64,000 nt of DNA from Podospora comata (GCA_017354895.1 CP071496.1:2418001-2482000), one strand, 5' to 3'; counted from the first letter of the stretch, positions 31,563 to 43,329 are shown. Program-made: numbers and translations. Notes: generated from the sequence alone by a model not told the origin.

Positions 31563-33353
31563 ATGTCCGAAGCCTACCCCTCCACCCCCTCCCCGTCCCC
31601 TTACTACACCTCCCGCCGCTTGGGACATCACCACCACCTCGACGACACCCCCATAATCGCAGACCTCAACCCCCGCCCCCGCTCTCTCCACCTGCTCGTC
31701 GCCTCCAACGGCCCCCGCGACGTGGCCTACGCCCAGACCATCGCCGTCCGGCTCTCCAAAGAAACGCAAATCACCACCCGCGCCATCGTCGACGATTTGA
31801 CGCATCGGTTGGCGCAGGAGATCATGGTTCACCAAAACAAACCCGCCTCCCTTGCCACGAATGAGCAGCAAGCTTCGGAACTGATCGAATGGGCGGATTT
31901 GCTGGTGTTGGCACCGATAGATGCTGATACACTGGCGAAGATGATGGTGGGGATTGCGGACAATTTATTGTTGCAGGTGCTGAGGGGGTGGGATGCGAGC
32001 AAGAGGGTGCTGATGGTGCCCGGGATGACGAAGCAGATGTGGGAGAGCCCGGTTACGAGGCGGCAGATGGGGAAGCTGCATCGGAAGTGGGGGTGGGTGA
32101 GGGTGCTGCCGCCGGTGTTGTGGTCGTATGTCGGGGATGGAAGTGGGAAGAGGGTGGTGGAGTGGGAGGGGTTTAACGAGCTGCTTGGGATCATCAAGAA
32201 CCAGGCGGATTTGTTGAAGGTGGGGTTTAATGTTGACGTTGGGGGTGGTAGTTTGCCGGTGGTGGTGAAGAAGGGGAATCAGAAGAAGGCAAGGAGCCAG
32301 CTTCCTCCGGAGCTGTGGAGTATGATTTTTGAGTTTTTGGGGGATTGGGAGTTGGCGACGAGTTTGGGGGTTTATACTACCCTCGAGGTGCCCACGGGGG
32401 AGGGGTGGAGGAGGGAGCCGAGGGATAAGGGGGATCTGGTGGGCGTTTTTATGCATGAGTTGGAGTGGACGCTTCTGGGCGCGGATACGGAGGAGATCTG
32501 TAGGAAGCTGGCAAAGGCTCCGGCGGGGTTTTGTGATTTGAGCGCGTTGGCTGTGCACCTCATCTTCAAGTTTTCCTTGACGGGGGTCTTGACTTGGATC
32601 GAGGGGAATTCACCTCATTTGTTCAAGTGTTTTGACGGAAAGACGATACCGACAAAGGCGTCGGCTTACTATGGGAGGACGGATATTTTGGAGTGGTGGA
32701 GGAAGAGCCCGAGCTTTTTGGAGAAGCAGTATGATTGTGAGGCGGTGGATAAGGCGTCGATGAGGGGGTTCGTGCACGTGCTGGAGTGGTGGAGGAGGAG
32801 CGGACTGCCGCTCAAGTACAGCGAGGCTGCGTTTGAGGGGGCGAGTTCGAAGGGGCACATTCATGTTTTGGAGTGGTGGAGGGAGGCGAGCTTGCAGAAC
32901 TCGGCCGTGGCGCTGAAGCCGGGGAAGGCGTTGCTGGGGGCGGCGCAGTGGGGGATGGTGGAGGTGATTAGGTGGTGGGAGGAGAGCGGTATACCGGCGG
33001 GACATCACGAGGCGGTTTGCAAGATGGCGAGTCGGTGGGGGCAGGTGGAGGTGCTGGAGTGTTGGAGGCGGCTGAGGGGGGATGACAAGCTGGAGTTTGA
33101 TAATCAGATCTTGATGGAGGCGACGTATCATGCGCATATTCATGTGCTGGAGTGGTGGAGGAAGTATGCTCATGGGGAGCTGCCGGGGATGAATGGGAAG
33201 AAGGGCAGGAGGGTGGAATACAAGACCATGGATGTGGAAGAGGCGCTGGAAGATTCTCTTGGCGACCAGACAAAGGTCAGGAGATGGTGGGCGGAGAACG
33301 GGTTGAACTTGGGCCTGGGTACTACGGAGTGGATGAAGATCAAGGCTCTTTGA
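31563..33353 (+). CDS. HFCD-type flavoprotein domain fused to F-box-like and LEWW repeats
   Basis: A single exon of 596 residues. Residues about 40-205 have the fold marks of phosphopantothenoylcysteine decarboxylase/Hal3: SLHLLVASNGPRDVAY, EWADLLVLAPIDADTLAKM, GIADNLLLQVLRGWD and VPGMTKQMW. Two catalytic positions differ: the Asn of the PxMNxxMW clamp is Thr156, and the His expected six residues before Trp110 is Ala104. The domain therefore looks enzymatically dead. At 246-275 an F-box-like helix pair appears (SQLPPELWSMIFEFLGDWEL). At about 375-540 six ankyrin-like repeats of the pattern G-x-VLEWWRxSGL occur. Such a mix suggests a regulatory scaffold, perhaps in ubiquitin ligase work, but this is inference. 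Confidence 0.75.
   Translation: MSEAYPSTPSPSPYYTSRRLGHHHHLDDTPIIADLNPRPRSLHLLVASNGPRDVAYAQTIAVRLSKETQITTRAIVDDLTHRLAQEIMVHQNKPASLATNEQQASELIEWADLLVLAPIDADTLAKMMVGIADNLLLQVLRGWDASKRVLMVPGMTKQMWESPVTRRQMGKLHRKWGWVRVLPPVLWSYVGDGSGKRVVEWEGFNELLGIIKNQADLLKVGFNVDVGGGSLPVVVKKGNQKKARSQLPPELWSMIFEFLGDWELATSLGVYTTLEVPTGEGWRREPRDKGDLVGVFMHELEWTLLGADTEEICRKLAKAPAGFCDLSALAVHLIFKFSLTGVLTWIEGNSPHLFKCFDGKTIPTKASAYYGRTDILEWWRKSPSFLEKQYDCEAVDKASMRGFVHVLEWWRRSGLPLKYSEAAFEGASSKGHIHVLEWWREASLQNSAVALKPGKALLGAAQWGMVEVIRWWEESGIPAGHHEAVCKMASRWGQVEVLECWRRLRGDDKLEFDNQILMEATYHAHIHVLEWWRKYAHGELPGMNGKKGRRVEYKTMDVEEALEDSLGDQTKVRRWWAENGLNLGLGTTEWMKIKAL
32668..33170 (+). repeat. Six LEWW-type ankyrin-like protein repeats
   Basis: Repeats of about 25-33 residues share the core (H/D/E)(V/I)(L/I)(E/R)(W/C)W(R/E). 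Copies include TDILEWWRK, VHVLEWWRR, IHVLEWWRE, VEVIRWWEE, VEVLECWRR and IHVLEWWRK. They are followed by Ala-rich helices (EAAFEGASSKGH, EAVCKMASRWGQ). Such variants of ankyrin repeats are common in amoebal and some fungal proteins. Confidence 0.8.
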
Positions 33354-33426
33354 AGTAAAAGAATAGGCAGGACAAGTCATTCGAAGCTCATGAGTTAGTC
33401 TTGGCATGTGATGCTTTTGTGGCTGT

Positions 33427-34633
33427 CTATTTGGCAACTACCGGCTTCCCATAGGCACCTCCATTCTGCCTCCTCAACTCAATAGCCCGTTTGTAAGGCG
33501 GCGCAGTAGGTGGTTGCACAGGAGGCAGAGAAACGTGACCGGCTGCGAGCTTATAAGAGGCATCAGAATCGAAAGCCGAAAGGTCACCACAGGCGATGAA
33601 AGGGGCTATCCATCTGTTCTTGTTATCGCTTCCGGAAAGGTCCTCGAGGATAACCTCAGTGATACCATCATCATCCGCTTTTGATGGCTCAGACTGCGAG
33701 ATGGGATCTTGCTGTTGCTCTTGCAACTCAGCCAGCCGGCTACCCACGCCCAAGGGCTCCTCCAGGCTGGCCTTGAAACCCTCTGGCGGCTGAAAGTTGA
33801 TGCAGACGATGAACGCCTCCACACTGCTCGCACGGGAAGACCTTGGCTTGGCCACGTGGACTTTCTCGAAGAAGACCTTGAGCTGGGCGTAGAGGAGGTC
33901 CACGTTGCGGCCGCGGAAAATTTTGGCGACAAACTTTCCGCCTGGTTTTAACACGCAGAGGGCGAGGTTGAGGGCGGCGAAGAGGAGCTGGGATTGGACG
34001 TAGATGTCGAGGTCGTGTAGACCGGTGACATCAGGAGCACCGTCGCTGATGACGAGGTCGACTGGGTGTTGGGCTTGTTGGTTGGTGGATGTTTCGGGGT
34101 CGTAAGATGGGTCCAGCGCTTTGAGAAGAAGGGGGACGGTGGCGGGGTGGGTGATGTCGGCTCGGAGGGTGATGACGCCCGGGAGGGGGCTGATGGGCTG
34201 GAGATCGATGGAGACGATCTTGACGTCTGGCCTGGCGGTGGTTTCATCTTGTGTGTTGGCCATTTCAACGTCTTGCTTCGTTTCTTGCTGGCTGTCCTCT
34301 TGGGAGGATGTTGATGGGATTAAGTTGAGCATCCTCTGACGGAACTGGGCTTCACGGTCTTCCCAGGCACAGCGGCCGAATTTTTCATTTTTGATCAGGA
34401 CTCTGGAGAGAACTTGAGACCAACTGCCCGGGGCAGCACACAGGTCTACAACTCTGGTGACATTTTCGAAGAGGTTGAATTCTGAGACACAAGTTAGTTA
34501 TGAGTTTGGGTATCAAGTCGTTGAACATACCCTCATCCAACTGGAGGAGCTTGAAAGCACTTCTGGCGCGCCAGCCTTGTTCTTTGGCGAGCCGGTAGTA
34601 GGCGTCGCGCTTGTCTTTTGACGATTTTCCCAT
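33427..34633 (-). CDS. TRM7: Trm7-like tRNA 2'-O-ribose methyltransferase (FtsJ/RrmJ fold)
   Basis: Exons 34633-34531 and 34481-33427 encode 385 residues. The 49-nt intron joins LQLDE to EFNLFENV. The start [29 protein letters not shown] is the Trm7 signature. The SAM site is [19 protein letters not shown], and the K-D-K-E catalytic set is present: [30 protein letters not shown] and SSVEAFIVC. Trm7 methylates ribose 32 and 34 in the anticodon loop of certain tRNAs in the cytoplasm, with partner proteins Trm732 and Rtt10/Trm734. It is longer than yeast Trm7 (310) because of a Gln/Glu/Thr-rich insert at about residues 85-115 and an extended tail. It is divergent from MAK5 over 743 bases. Confidence 0.93.
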
Positions 34634-35376
34634 TCTGGCAGAAATATGAACCCCGCAATGTGTGTGTCACCGAAGGTGAGTTTTAGTTTAAGTCAGGTAA
34701 TAGAATCCAGGAAATTGGAGATAGATCCAGAATAAAAATATCTTGTGAGAAGAATTGGAGAGTCGAGTGAGATTCGATTTGGGACCTCACGAAGTAGCCG
34801 GTTGGGATGTGAGTGTTTAATACAGGCTTACATGAAGCTTGAACTTTTTTGATGCCAAATTCAGTGCATCGCGGGGCAGGTAGTGGTGTAACTGAGATTC
34901 TAACTAGCTGTTTCCGGCAGGCGGTGAGGGAATACAAGGGTTAGGGTTCTAGCATGACAGTTGCAAGTTGTCAGCCACGGCATATAAATGCTCATGTCGA
35001 GACTGAAAGATCTCATAAGTGAATCTTCCAGGAGTTGGGATGAGAATGCAATGCTATCCACTGATGACCATTTTGCGCTGCCGGGCTGAGAGCCATCCTT
35101 CTGTTCGGCAGCTGAACTGAACTTCCTAAAAAGTGGGTCCGCCAATTGTAAGTTTCCCATCATCGATTTTTCACTTTTCTCGCAGGGATATTTACTTCAC
35201 CTTCGACATTACACCTCAAAACACATCGATAGGTACGTTACGGTCGCTCACATATCATAAAGGTGCTCTTATTCTGTTGATGTAAGCAAAACATCGCACA
35301 GCAGCTCCAACCTTTATCGAGGTTTTCTCTCAACTTTGCCCGACTCCCGCGCTACCGATTCTGCCAGTCTCATACA
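34634..35376. promoter_or_regulatory. Divergent promoter of TRM7 and MAK5
   Basis: This space serves two genes for RNA and ribosome work. It holds the telomere-like box at 34938-34948 and otherwise no recognised gene. Two AT-rich patches (about 34710-34770 and 35250-35290) flank the box. Confidence 0.5.
34938..34948 (+). promoter_or_regulatory. Telomere-like box GGGTTAGGGTT
   Basis: Nearly two TTAGGG units in the shared TRM7/MAK5 promoter. In fungi and plants, such boxes are found upstream of translation and ribosome-assembly genes, where Myb-type factors bind. The gene context fits; binding itself is inferred. Confidence 0.5.
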
Positions 35377-37760
35377 ATGGCGTTCGACAAGAAAAGAAAG
35401 CACTCCGGCGAGCAGGCGCAGGCCAAGCGCTCGCAATCAAAAGGCGGCCCAAAACGCCAAAAGACGCAAAATACGGAGAAACACTTTGTCCCCGTCGATG
35501 AGTTGCCATGGCAGACTGTCGAAGTTCCTGAGATGTTTGATGATGCCGAAGGGTTTTACGGCCTGGAGGAAATCCAGGGTGTTGATGTCGTCAGAGAGGG
35601 TGATGTTGTCAAATTTGTGAGTTTCAATGGCCTGGTTCATCTTGGGGCTCATAAGAAGTCTTACTCACGCTCATTTAGGTGGCTGCTGTGCCTAAAGGCA
35701 AAGCTGGCAAGAAGAAGGATGACAAGAAGGCTGAGGACCAAAAAATGGAGGACAATGAAGATGAATTCGAAGGCTTCGATGACACACCTGAGGAGGAGTC
35801 AACTCTAGTAGAGACCAAGGCCGGTGACCAAAAGAAGGAACCCAAGACCAAGAAGAAGGACGCCAAGGACCAAAAGAAGGAGCCAAAGGAGGCAAAGAAA
35901 GATGGAAAGAAAGACGCCAAGAAGCAAAAGAAACCAGCGCCACAACCTACGGAAGATCCCGAATTGGAGTCGAATCTGTTCACCAGCCTCGACACCTTAC
36001 CTGATATCGAACCAGAGGAAGACGTTGATACATCCGAATGGGCGCCACTTGAGCTGTCGCCTGACCTGGTAGCAGCGATTGGAAACCTCAGATTCGGCAA
36101 GCCAACACCGATTCAGGCACGCGCTATTCCAGAAATAATCAACGGTCACGATGTTATCGGTAAAGCGTCCACGGGTTCCGGCAAGACCTTGGCCTTTGGG
36201 ATTCCCATTGTGGAAAAGTGGCTTGCGAAGCAGGCAGAGGGAAAGGAGGACGAGAAGAAACACCCAATCGCCATGATCCTTTCACCAACAAGAGAATTGG
36301 CTCATCAGATTTCGGATCACTTGAAGAAGCTTTGCGATGGCCTTACCGAGTCGCCTTACATATGCTCAGTCACTGGTGGTTTGGCTATTCAGAAGCAGCT
36401 GAGGCAGTTGGAGAAGGCAGATATCATTATCGGAACACCTGGTCGTCTGTGGGAGGTCATCAGCACAGAAATTGCCGTAATGAACTCGATCAGGCAGATC
36501 GACTTCCTCGTGGTGGATGAGGCTGACCGCCTGCTCAAGGATGGCCAGTTTAAGGAAGCAGAGGACATCATCAAGGCCTTGGACCGGACGCGTCCCGGTG
36601 AGGAGGCTGAGGAAGATTCGGATTCCGACGAAGAGCCTACGCCCAAACACAACCGCCAGACCCTGGTATTTTCTGCCACCTTCAACAAGGCCCTCCAGCA
36701 GAAGCTCGCCGGCAAGGCCCGCTACAACCTCATGGGAGAAGCTGAGTCCCTCGAGCACTTGCTCAAGAAGCTCAACTTCCGGGAGGCCAAGCCCAAGTTC
36801 ATCGATGCGAACCCCGTCTCCCAGATGGCCGACAAGCTGAAAGAAGGTCTCATCCACTGCGGTGATCTCGAGAAGGACCTCTACCTCTACGCCGTCCTCC
36901 TCCTCCAACCCACCCGCCGTGCCCTCGTCTTTACCAATGCGATCAACACCGTCCGCCGCCTCACCCCCTTCCTCCAAAACCTCGGTCTCCCCGCTATCTC
37001 TCTCCACTCCGACATGGAGCAAAAAGCCCGTCTCCGCTCCCTCGAAAAGTTCAAGGCCGACCCACCCAAGAACGCCAACCCCGGCTCCTCCGTTCAGGCT
37101 CCCATCCTGGTAGCAACCGACGTCGCCGCCCGCGGTCTCGACATCCCCAACGTCGACCTCGTAATCCATTACCACGTCCCCCGCAGCGCAGACGACTACG
37201 TCCATCGCTCCGGTCGTACCGCTCGTGCGACTCAATCCGGCGTGTCGATCATGCTCTGCGGCCCCAAGGAGGACATCCCCACCCAGCGCCTCATCACCAA
37301 GGTCCACGCCTCCACTGCTGCCTCCAGCGGCAAGCCCAAGAAGGACCTCTTGGGCGTCCAGACTATTGACATCGACAGGCGGCTGGTATCCCACCTCAAA
37401 CCCCGCGTTACGCTCTCCAAGAAGATCACCGAGACGACGATTGCCAAGGAGAAGGGCGCAAAGGAGGATGACTGGCTGAAGAACGCGGCGGAGGAGCTGG
37501 GGATCGAGCTGGACGAGGATGAGTTTGAGAAGGTGGGCAGCTGGAAGGGGAAGGGGAGCGGGAAGAAGCAGCAGGAGAAGCAGGCGAGGGCGGTGGGGAA
37601 GCAGGAGGTGCAGAAGTGGAGGTGGGAGTTGAAGGAGTTGCTGAAGAGGCGGGTGAACACGGGGGTTAGTGAGAAGTATCTGAATGGGGTTGATGTGGAG
37701 GGGTTGCTGAGGGGGGTGAGGAGTGAGTTTTTGGGGCAGGTGGAGGGGTTGGGGCTTTGA
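35377..37760 (+). CDS. MAK5: Mak5-like DEAD-box RNA helicase
   Basis: Exons 35377-35616 and 35679-37760 encode 773 residues, as in the family. The 62-nt intron has GTGAGT and TTTAG. A basic/acidic N-terminal extension (Lys- and Glu-rich, about residues 85-190) precedes the helicase core. Q motif: FGKPTPIQARAIP. Walker A: ASTGSGKTLAFGIP. Ia: PTRELAHQI. Ib: TPGRLWEV. II: VVDEADRLL. III: SAT in VFSATFNK. IV to VI: ALVFTNAINT, LVATDVAARGLDIPNVDLVIHY and HRSGRTARA. Mak5 works in the nucleolus on early 60S subunit maturation. A Mak5-type acidic insert (EEAEEDSDSDEEPTPK) lies between motifs II and III. Codons turn strongly C-ending, then G-rich towards the end. Confidence 0.93.
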
Positions 37761-38276
37761 TATTTTTTTTGGGGGGGAGGGGGGGAGTAAGATAATGTGT
37801 CCTTTAATCAAATAGCAAAATGGTTCTGGAATTAACTCTGAAAATTGTGGATATTTTCTCAAGAGTTGCCTCTTACCTCAAGTCAAGCCTCATTAACCTC
37901 ACTGTCTTCGGCAAATCCTGCCAAGACCCCGGCCCGATGCCGGTGTTCAGGGTGAGTCACCAAGGCCCGTCCCAGCGGGTTAACGGGAATGTGGAATACT
38001 TCTAGAACAACCAAGGCTTTATCATGCATGAATGCAGGTCCATACTTTGTAGATTCGCTACCCTCCCACCTTCCTTGTCAATGTTAGGGCGTGATGGATA
38101 TATGACTCCGTTCAGCTTGATATCTGCAACTATAAAAGCTTTGGAATTTTCAACTAACAAAGACTTTTGGTCTTATCTCATTTCAACAGTTGACTCTCTC
38201 ATCACTCTGAACCTTCCATCCCCACTCATCCCATCTCATTGTTCATCCCGTCTCATCAGCTTCACCGACCTCCAAG
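37761..38276. promoter_or_regulatory. Intergenic space with TATA box
   Basis: A G-run after the MAK5 stop (37769-37788) is followed by AT-richer sequence. TATAAAA at 38131-38137 is about 140 bases before the GNAT start and is a plausible TATA box with a long leader. Confidence 0.45.
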
Positions 38277-38930
38277 ATGTCTCAACCAACTGAGCACAAA
38301 TCATGGACAAAGACTGTCGTCACCACAAGCAGCAAGAGCTTCACATGCACAGTCTCCACCGATCCCACCCTCATCTCCCTCGACGCCCTCTCCGCAGCCT
38401 TCAACTCAGACTTCATCTACTGGTCCAAACCCCTCACCCACGCCCATCTCCAGACTCTAGTCCAAAACTCACTTTGCCTCGGTCTCTATGATGGTAGTAC
38501 CCCAAAATCACCTCACAATCCCAAGTTTTGTTTTTTTTATAAAAAAAAAAATTAAATAATAAAAAAAGAAAGAAAAAAGAGACTTACACAAACTAACACC
38601 ATTTGTATTTATATAGAAGAAAAAGAACTAATAGGCTTCGGCCGCCTGATAACCGACCGCCTCACCTTCGCCTACCTCACAGACGTCTACGTCCTCCCCT
38701 CCCACCAAGGCAAAGGACTGGCCAGATTCATGATGTCCTGTCTGGACGAGATAGTCTCCGAATGGGACGAGCACCTAAGACGCTTACTCCTCTTTACCCG
38801 AGACGAGGAAGCTGCCAAGCTCTACAAACACACCCTCGGGGCACAAGACGTGAGGGAGACCGGCACAGGAAAGCTAATCTGCATGGAGAGAGTCGGTGGC
38901 GGAAACACCTTCCAGGCACCAGATCACTGA
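38277..38930 (+). CDS. GNAT-family N-acetyltransferase
   Basis: Exons 38277-38493 and 38617-38930 encode 176 residues. The 123-nt intron is unusually long here and full of A/T runs; it has a CTAAC branch and a TATATAG acceptor and joins LYD to EEKELIGFGRL. The acetyl-CoA loop is VLPSHQGKGLARFMMSCLDE, matching the Q/RxxGxG/A motif, with LTDVYV as the strand before it. Residues RDEEAAKLYKHTLGA correspond to the last helix and strand of the fold. The substrate cannot be told; small fungal GNATs of this type modify amines, amino acids or antibiotics. A cytosolic place is likely as no targeting signal is seen. Confidence 0.83.
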
Positions 38931-39219
38931 GATGATAGTACACCAAAAGCAATCAGTAATCTCGCGTGAGCTTGATGAGTAAACAAAATGTTACCTGTCT
39001 CGAATTTGCAAACTTACTTGTCAAATAACGAACAACATTGCCAGCGTGGCCGCCCATCTTGAATTGAGATTAATAGGAACCAACATGACCTCGCCCAAAA
39101 TCTTCAGCACGAGCACTAGGCTTCCTCAAGCTGCCCCTTGGCCGCTCGGCAGCATATCAACGCAAAGCTAGCCCGGTAAGTAAACTCCGTTCCATGTCAC
39201 CAGAGATCGCCACCCAAAA

Positions 39220-40767
39220 TCAGTACTTCTCATCGTACTCCTCATCCATCTCCAGCTCCGAGTCCGAGTCGTTCTCCAGCTTGTCCAGCTTCTCATTCAG
39301 AGCAGCCTTTTCCAACAGACACCTGGGTGTGCCCTTCGGGACAGCCTTTCTCTTCTTTCTGAACATTTTCTCGCCATTCGCGGCATACTCATTGTCCAGA
39401 ATCTGAATAAGGGCCTGGATATCCGCTTCAACATCCCGAAATGCGTCGAAGTAATACTGGCCGACTTTGTCGAGAGCGGCATCATGATGAGCCTGCTGAC
39501 CGACCTTCGCAGCCACCAGGCCAAAGTAGCCGACAAGTTGTGTTTCCTCGAGGGTTCCCGAGACGGCCTCTTCAACATGGCCTCGGAGCTTGTGACGAGT
39601 AGCGGCACTCCTCAAACGAATGTGGCCAGCCATAGTCCTGGCTATGCATTCGAAGAAATTAACATTACCAGACACTGGGTGATACGAGTCAGTACAGCTT
39701 CACATGCTCCTTTTGGAGGCGGACTTACTGGACTCTTTCTTGCTCCCGAAGGTCTTGTCGGTTATGACCATGTTCAAGTACTTGGGCCGGTTGAGGATTC
39801 GACGGAGGATCCGCATGAAGAAAAAGCGGCTGCGGCCCAGGCCAACATTCCGATTCAGAATGTTGAGGATGGCTCTAATTGAATTGTTGGTGGCAAGTGC
39901 ATGACGGATGTTCTCCTCAATCAGAGCCTCCACGTTCTCCTCTTCCTCTGCACCAAGCGGCTGCCTCAATGCGCCGCTGGCAGTTTTGCGGACCTCGGCC
40001 AGCTCCTGCTGAGCCTGGCGCAAGAGGTGCTTGATGCACTCCACCACGGCCCCCTTGGGACAAGAATCGTGAGAAGTATCGCCTTTACGAAGGCCCTCGA
40101 GGTTGGTGAGCTGGGGGTGAGGATCGAATATCAGCATAGCATACAGAACTAGCATAGAGCATAAGAAGATCGACTTACATCTCGCAGAACGTAACTGATG
40201 TTGTAAGCTGGGAGCTCCATCTGCTGCTGGGTGGGCTTATGCGACCAACCCTTGAGCCAGTATCGTGAGAAGGCAGTGGAATAGCCCCAACTGGGTTCCA
40301 ACTTCCACGTCACAAAGTCAATCTGAATCTTGTTGCGAGATGCATCAAGATAGGGCCATAAAAGCTGTTTCGATAGCTCGTTGAAGTATGAGCGGCAATT
40401 GCTCTCGCTTGCGAGCTTTTCGGAGCCGCCATCGGTGGTTGTAAAGAGAAGCTGACAGGACATCAGGTCTGCGTTTTGCTCGACAGAGTTCGAGGGGTTT
40501 GGGACTTACGTTGAGGGCCACATAGGCCAGGCCTTCTCGACCAGGCAGGGGCGAAATTGGGGTCTCGGGGGTGGGTTCCTGAACGGTGATCTCCCAGTCG
40601 ACACTCGGAGTCCAGGTTGCATCTATGAAGTAGTCGGCGAGAATTGTCGTGGCGGAGTAAACCTTGTCGGGCCTAAGGTAGCACCATCCTTTGAAGTTGA
40701 GCTCGAACTTGTCAAATTCAGTTCTGTTCTCGTCCCATCTGGGGATCAGGCAATCAGAGCGCTCCAT
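39220..40767 (-). CDS. Four-exon gene for an unrecognised 455-residue protein
   Basis: Exons 40767-40510, 40451-40179, 40110-39729 and 39674-39220 join in frame. Introns of 58, 68 and 54 nt carry GTAAGT donors and CAG acceptors, and the last has a CTGAC branch. The N-terminal half is mixed alpha/beta and aromatic-rich (FELNFKGWCYLRPDKVYSA, WKLEPSWGYSTAFSRYWLKG). The middle is helical (AVVECIKHLLRQAQQELAEV, ENVEALIEENIRHALAT). The C-terminal part is basic (FRKKRKAVPKGTPR) and ends in an acidic tail. No signal peptide, membrane helix or known catalytic motif is seen. I cannot place it in a family. Consistent splicing and balanced composition indicate a real gene. Confidence 0.72.
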
Positions 40768-43329
40768 GGCTGCTGTCCGATGTTTCCAGATGACAGAGGG
40801 CAGAGGGCAGCGAGAGCAGAGCAGAGCAGAGAGTGGGAGGAGGGGGGAAAGAGCAATGGTAGCTTTTTGCGGTAGGCCTCCCCACACAAGAAACCTTAAT
40901 GATGGCGATGTGTGACGCTGGCGACCAAGATAAGGAAGCCACGACCGGTATACACGAGACGCCTCGGGGTCCTCTTTTTAGGTTGGCACGAGATGGCGCC
41001 AGGCAGGCCGCAGGCACGAGAAAGCATGTGATGATGTGAGGCTTGACATGTCCAGCTTTTCCCCCAAACACCTCCGGTTCCCCAAGGATGAAAGGCCGCC
41101 GTTTTATCTTTTAGAGGCAGGCGCGAGTGAGTCGGATGGGGGAGGGGCGACATGGTGGAACGGCATCACCACCACATGACGTCTCACTATCTCCAACATG
41201 ATAGGATCCCCTCGACAGCAAACACGATGCACTCACCCACTCGCCCACCGGCAAGGCAATGGGCAGCAGCGTCGACGGCAGCACGCACGCACACATGCAC
41301 ACACACACGGAGCCTCCTGTGTAACCATCATGCACCTGCTCGCCGTCCCTGATAGCAACCCTCGAGTCGTCTACCACCTAGACGTGTGTGTAACTTTCTT
41401 CATCTGGATGATAAAAGAGTCATGCCCTCGGCTATCGTGTTATTGGATTGGTCCAAGTTCTTTCTGTTTTCTACATCTTTAAACACTTGGGTGCACACTA
41501 TCCGAGACTCGGTCTGTATGTTGCCGGCTGATCTGATCCTTCGGAAGGGATGGACACGGGATGCCCACGGGATCACACCTCCTCCGCTGCCTCAAGAAGA
41601 GATATGCTATAGGTGCGCAGGTCGTGCTTTTTTTTGCATATGTATAATGTACGGCACATTCCAACTCTACCTTATCAAGAGCCTTCTCCATGACTGGCTC
41701 ATCTTGACCGGCCTGAGAAGGTGGCTTGTCCCTTTTGTCCACGCTGTTCAACATCCCACGCAGTGTGTCTATTTTCGACGTTGACATCCCTCTCTCTCAC
41801 AGGTTCAATCACATAATCATGGGTAAACAGGAACTGCAACCTCACAATTCTGCCCTGCAACCCTACCCAGCAAACCACGCGAGCCACACCAAGGCGGGGA
41901 AAGCTTGCAGCTGCCATGTCACGACCCTGTTCCAGACCCCCGTCCAGAAGAGATCGGATTGAGTGTCAGACGGTAGGGCAGAGAAGAAGCAAAGAAAAGA
42001 GGGGAGGGTAGCAATTTTATGTGGTTGTCACGGTCCGCTGCCCGCTTATTTCTGTCGTGCTCCATGCCACATCCATCCATCTGACTTTCACATACATGGA
42101 GAGGAGGGGCAGAAATCAACGGAGGGGGCTGACCAGCTGCTTTTTGAGCTTGCCCTCCACCACAAAGGTCAGATAATCGATGGCCCATCTTTTCAAACTT
42201 TCCGCAGGTTCGAGGGTTTACCACAAAACACTCAACAGCTCGCTCCGTTACGCAAGTAGGCATAATCCTGTTCAGCCCTCTCATATCACCTCTCTGCCCT
42301 TCCCGAACTCTATACCCCATCTGAAAGTGCCCCGCATACCATGATCCTTCTTGGTATCATCAACGCCGTGATTTCACCTCTCTCTGCACACTGGGTCAGA
42401 CGCAGTGACATGTCGCAAACTAGGTTTCCAGCAACCGGGTTATTGGTTTTCTGGGGGTAGGTTATTCACATTCATTCCTCTCCGAGTCTCGATCCATGGC
42501 TTTTGCCTCCCATCTCACCCCACACTCCAACTGACGTGATGATTAGATATGCTTCAAGCCACATACCGAACCTTTTGAAAATTCCATGACGTTCCAGACG
42601 CCGTAAGGCTTATCTCCTTCGTATAACTTACCTTTCGAGACATGGCTTGAATGTGGTCAACAGCGTGCCGTTCGTGCAGAGCTCTTGACTGACCATTTTA
42701 CCTATCAAGGGAAAGAAACACTTCTCGATAGAAAATAGACCAGGCCTACTAACTGAGGAGAAAATTGAGCGGTGGTAAGTTAACTAATGCTGTCATCGGT
42801 TGTAGATCCGGGGTGCTCTGTATTTGACGAAATACGTCTTTCGATGGGTGATAATCTCGTCTGTGCCGAGACAGCTCCCATGACACAGCTCGTCTCTGAA
42901 GCCTGGGCCAAGTAAAGTTCAGCTATCGTGATGGATTCGATCCCCACCTGGCCGCTTCTTGATGGAGGTCTTCTTCGCAATCGTCAATATCTGACATGAG
43001 CAAGCTCTAGGAACAATTGTCAACCATAACATCAGCACAGGATCCCAAGTTTAAGATAAAGCAAAGACAGCTCTGTTGCCTATTCTTCAAACCACACTCC
43101 TTTACACTACAAAACAAGAAACCAGATGAAAAAGAACCGAAATATATAACCAAGACGCTCCTTACACACAGAGAAAAAGCCAGTACTATATATATAGCCA
43201 AGGGGATTAAATACTCGGGAAAGATAAGAGATCCTGACATCCAAAGAATGTGCACTGAAGAGTTCCCCGTGTGTTGATGTAGTTTTGCACAGAGAAGAGG
43301 AAGAGAGATGGGACACGCCGGTTTATCGT
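40768..43329. other. Long gene-poor space (2.6 kb)
   Basis: No frame on either strand has convincing coding character. A short CA-rich run occurs near 41280-41308, and GC content is lower than in neighbouring genes. A non-coding RNA or long untranslated leader could be present but nothing specific is visible. Confidence 0.4.

Noticed and set aside
36366-37862. A 498-codon frame opposite MAK5
   Set aside because: Leu/His/Pro-rich shadow of the helicase gene.
41919-42320. A 133-codon minus-strand frame in the gene-poor space
   Set aside because: No coding character or family similarity; other frames overlap it equally.
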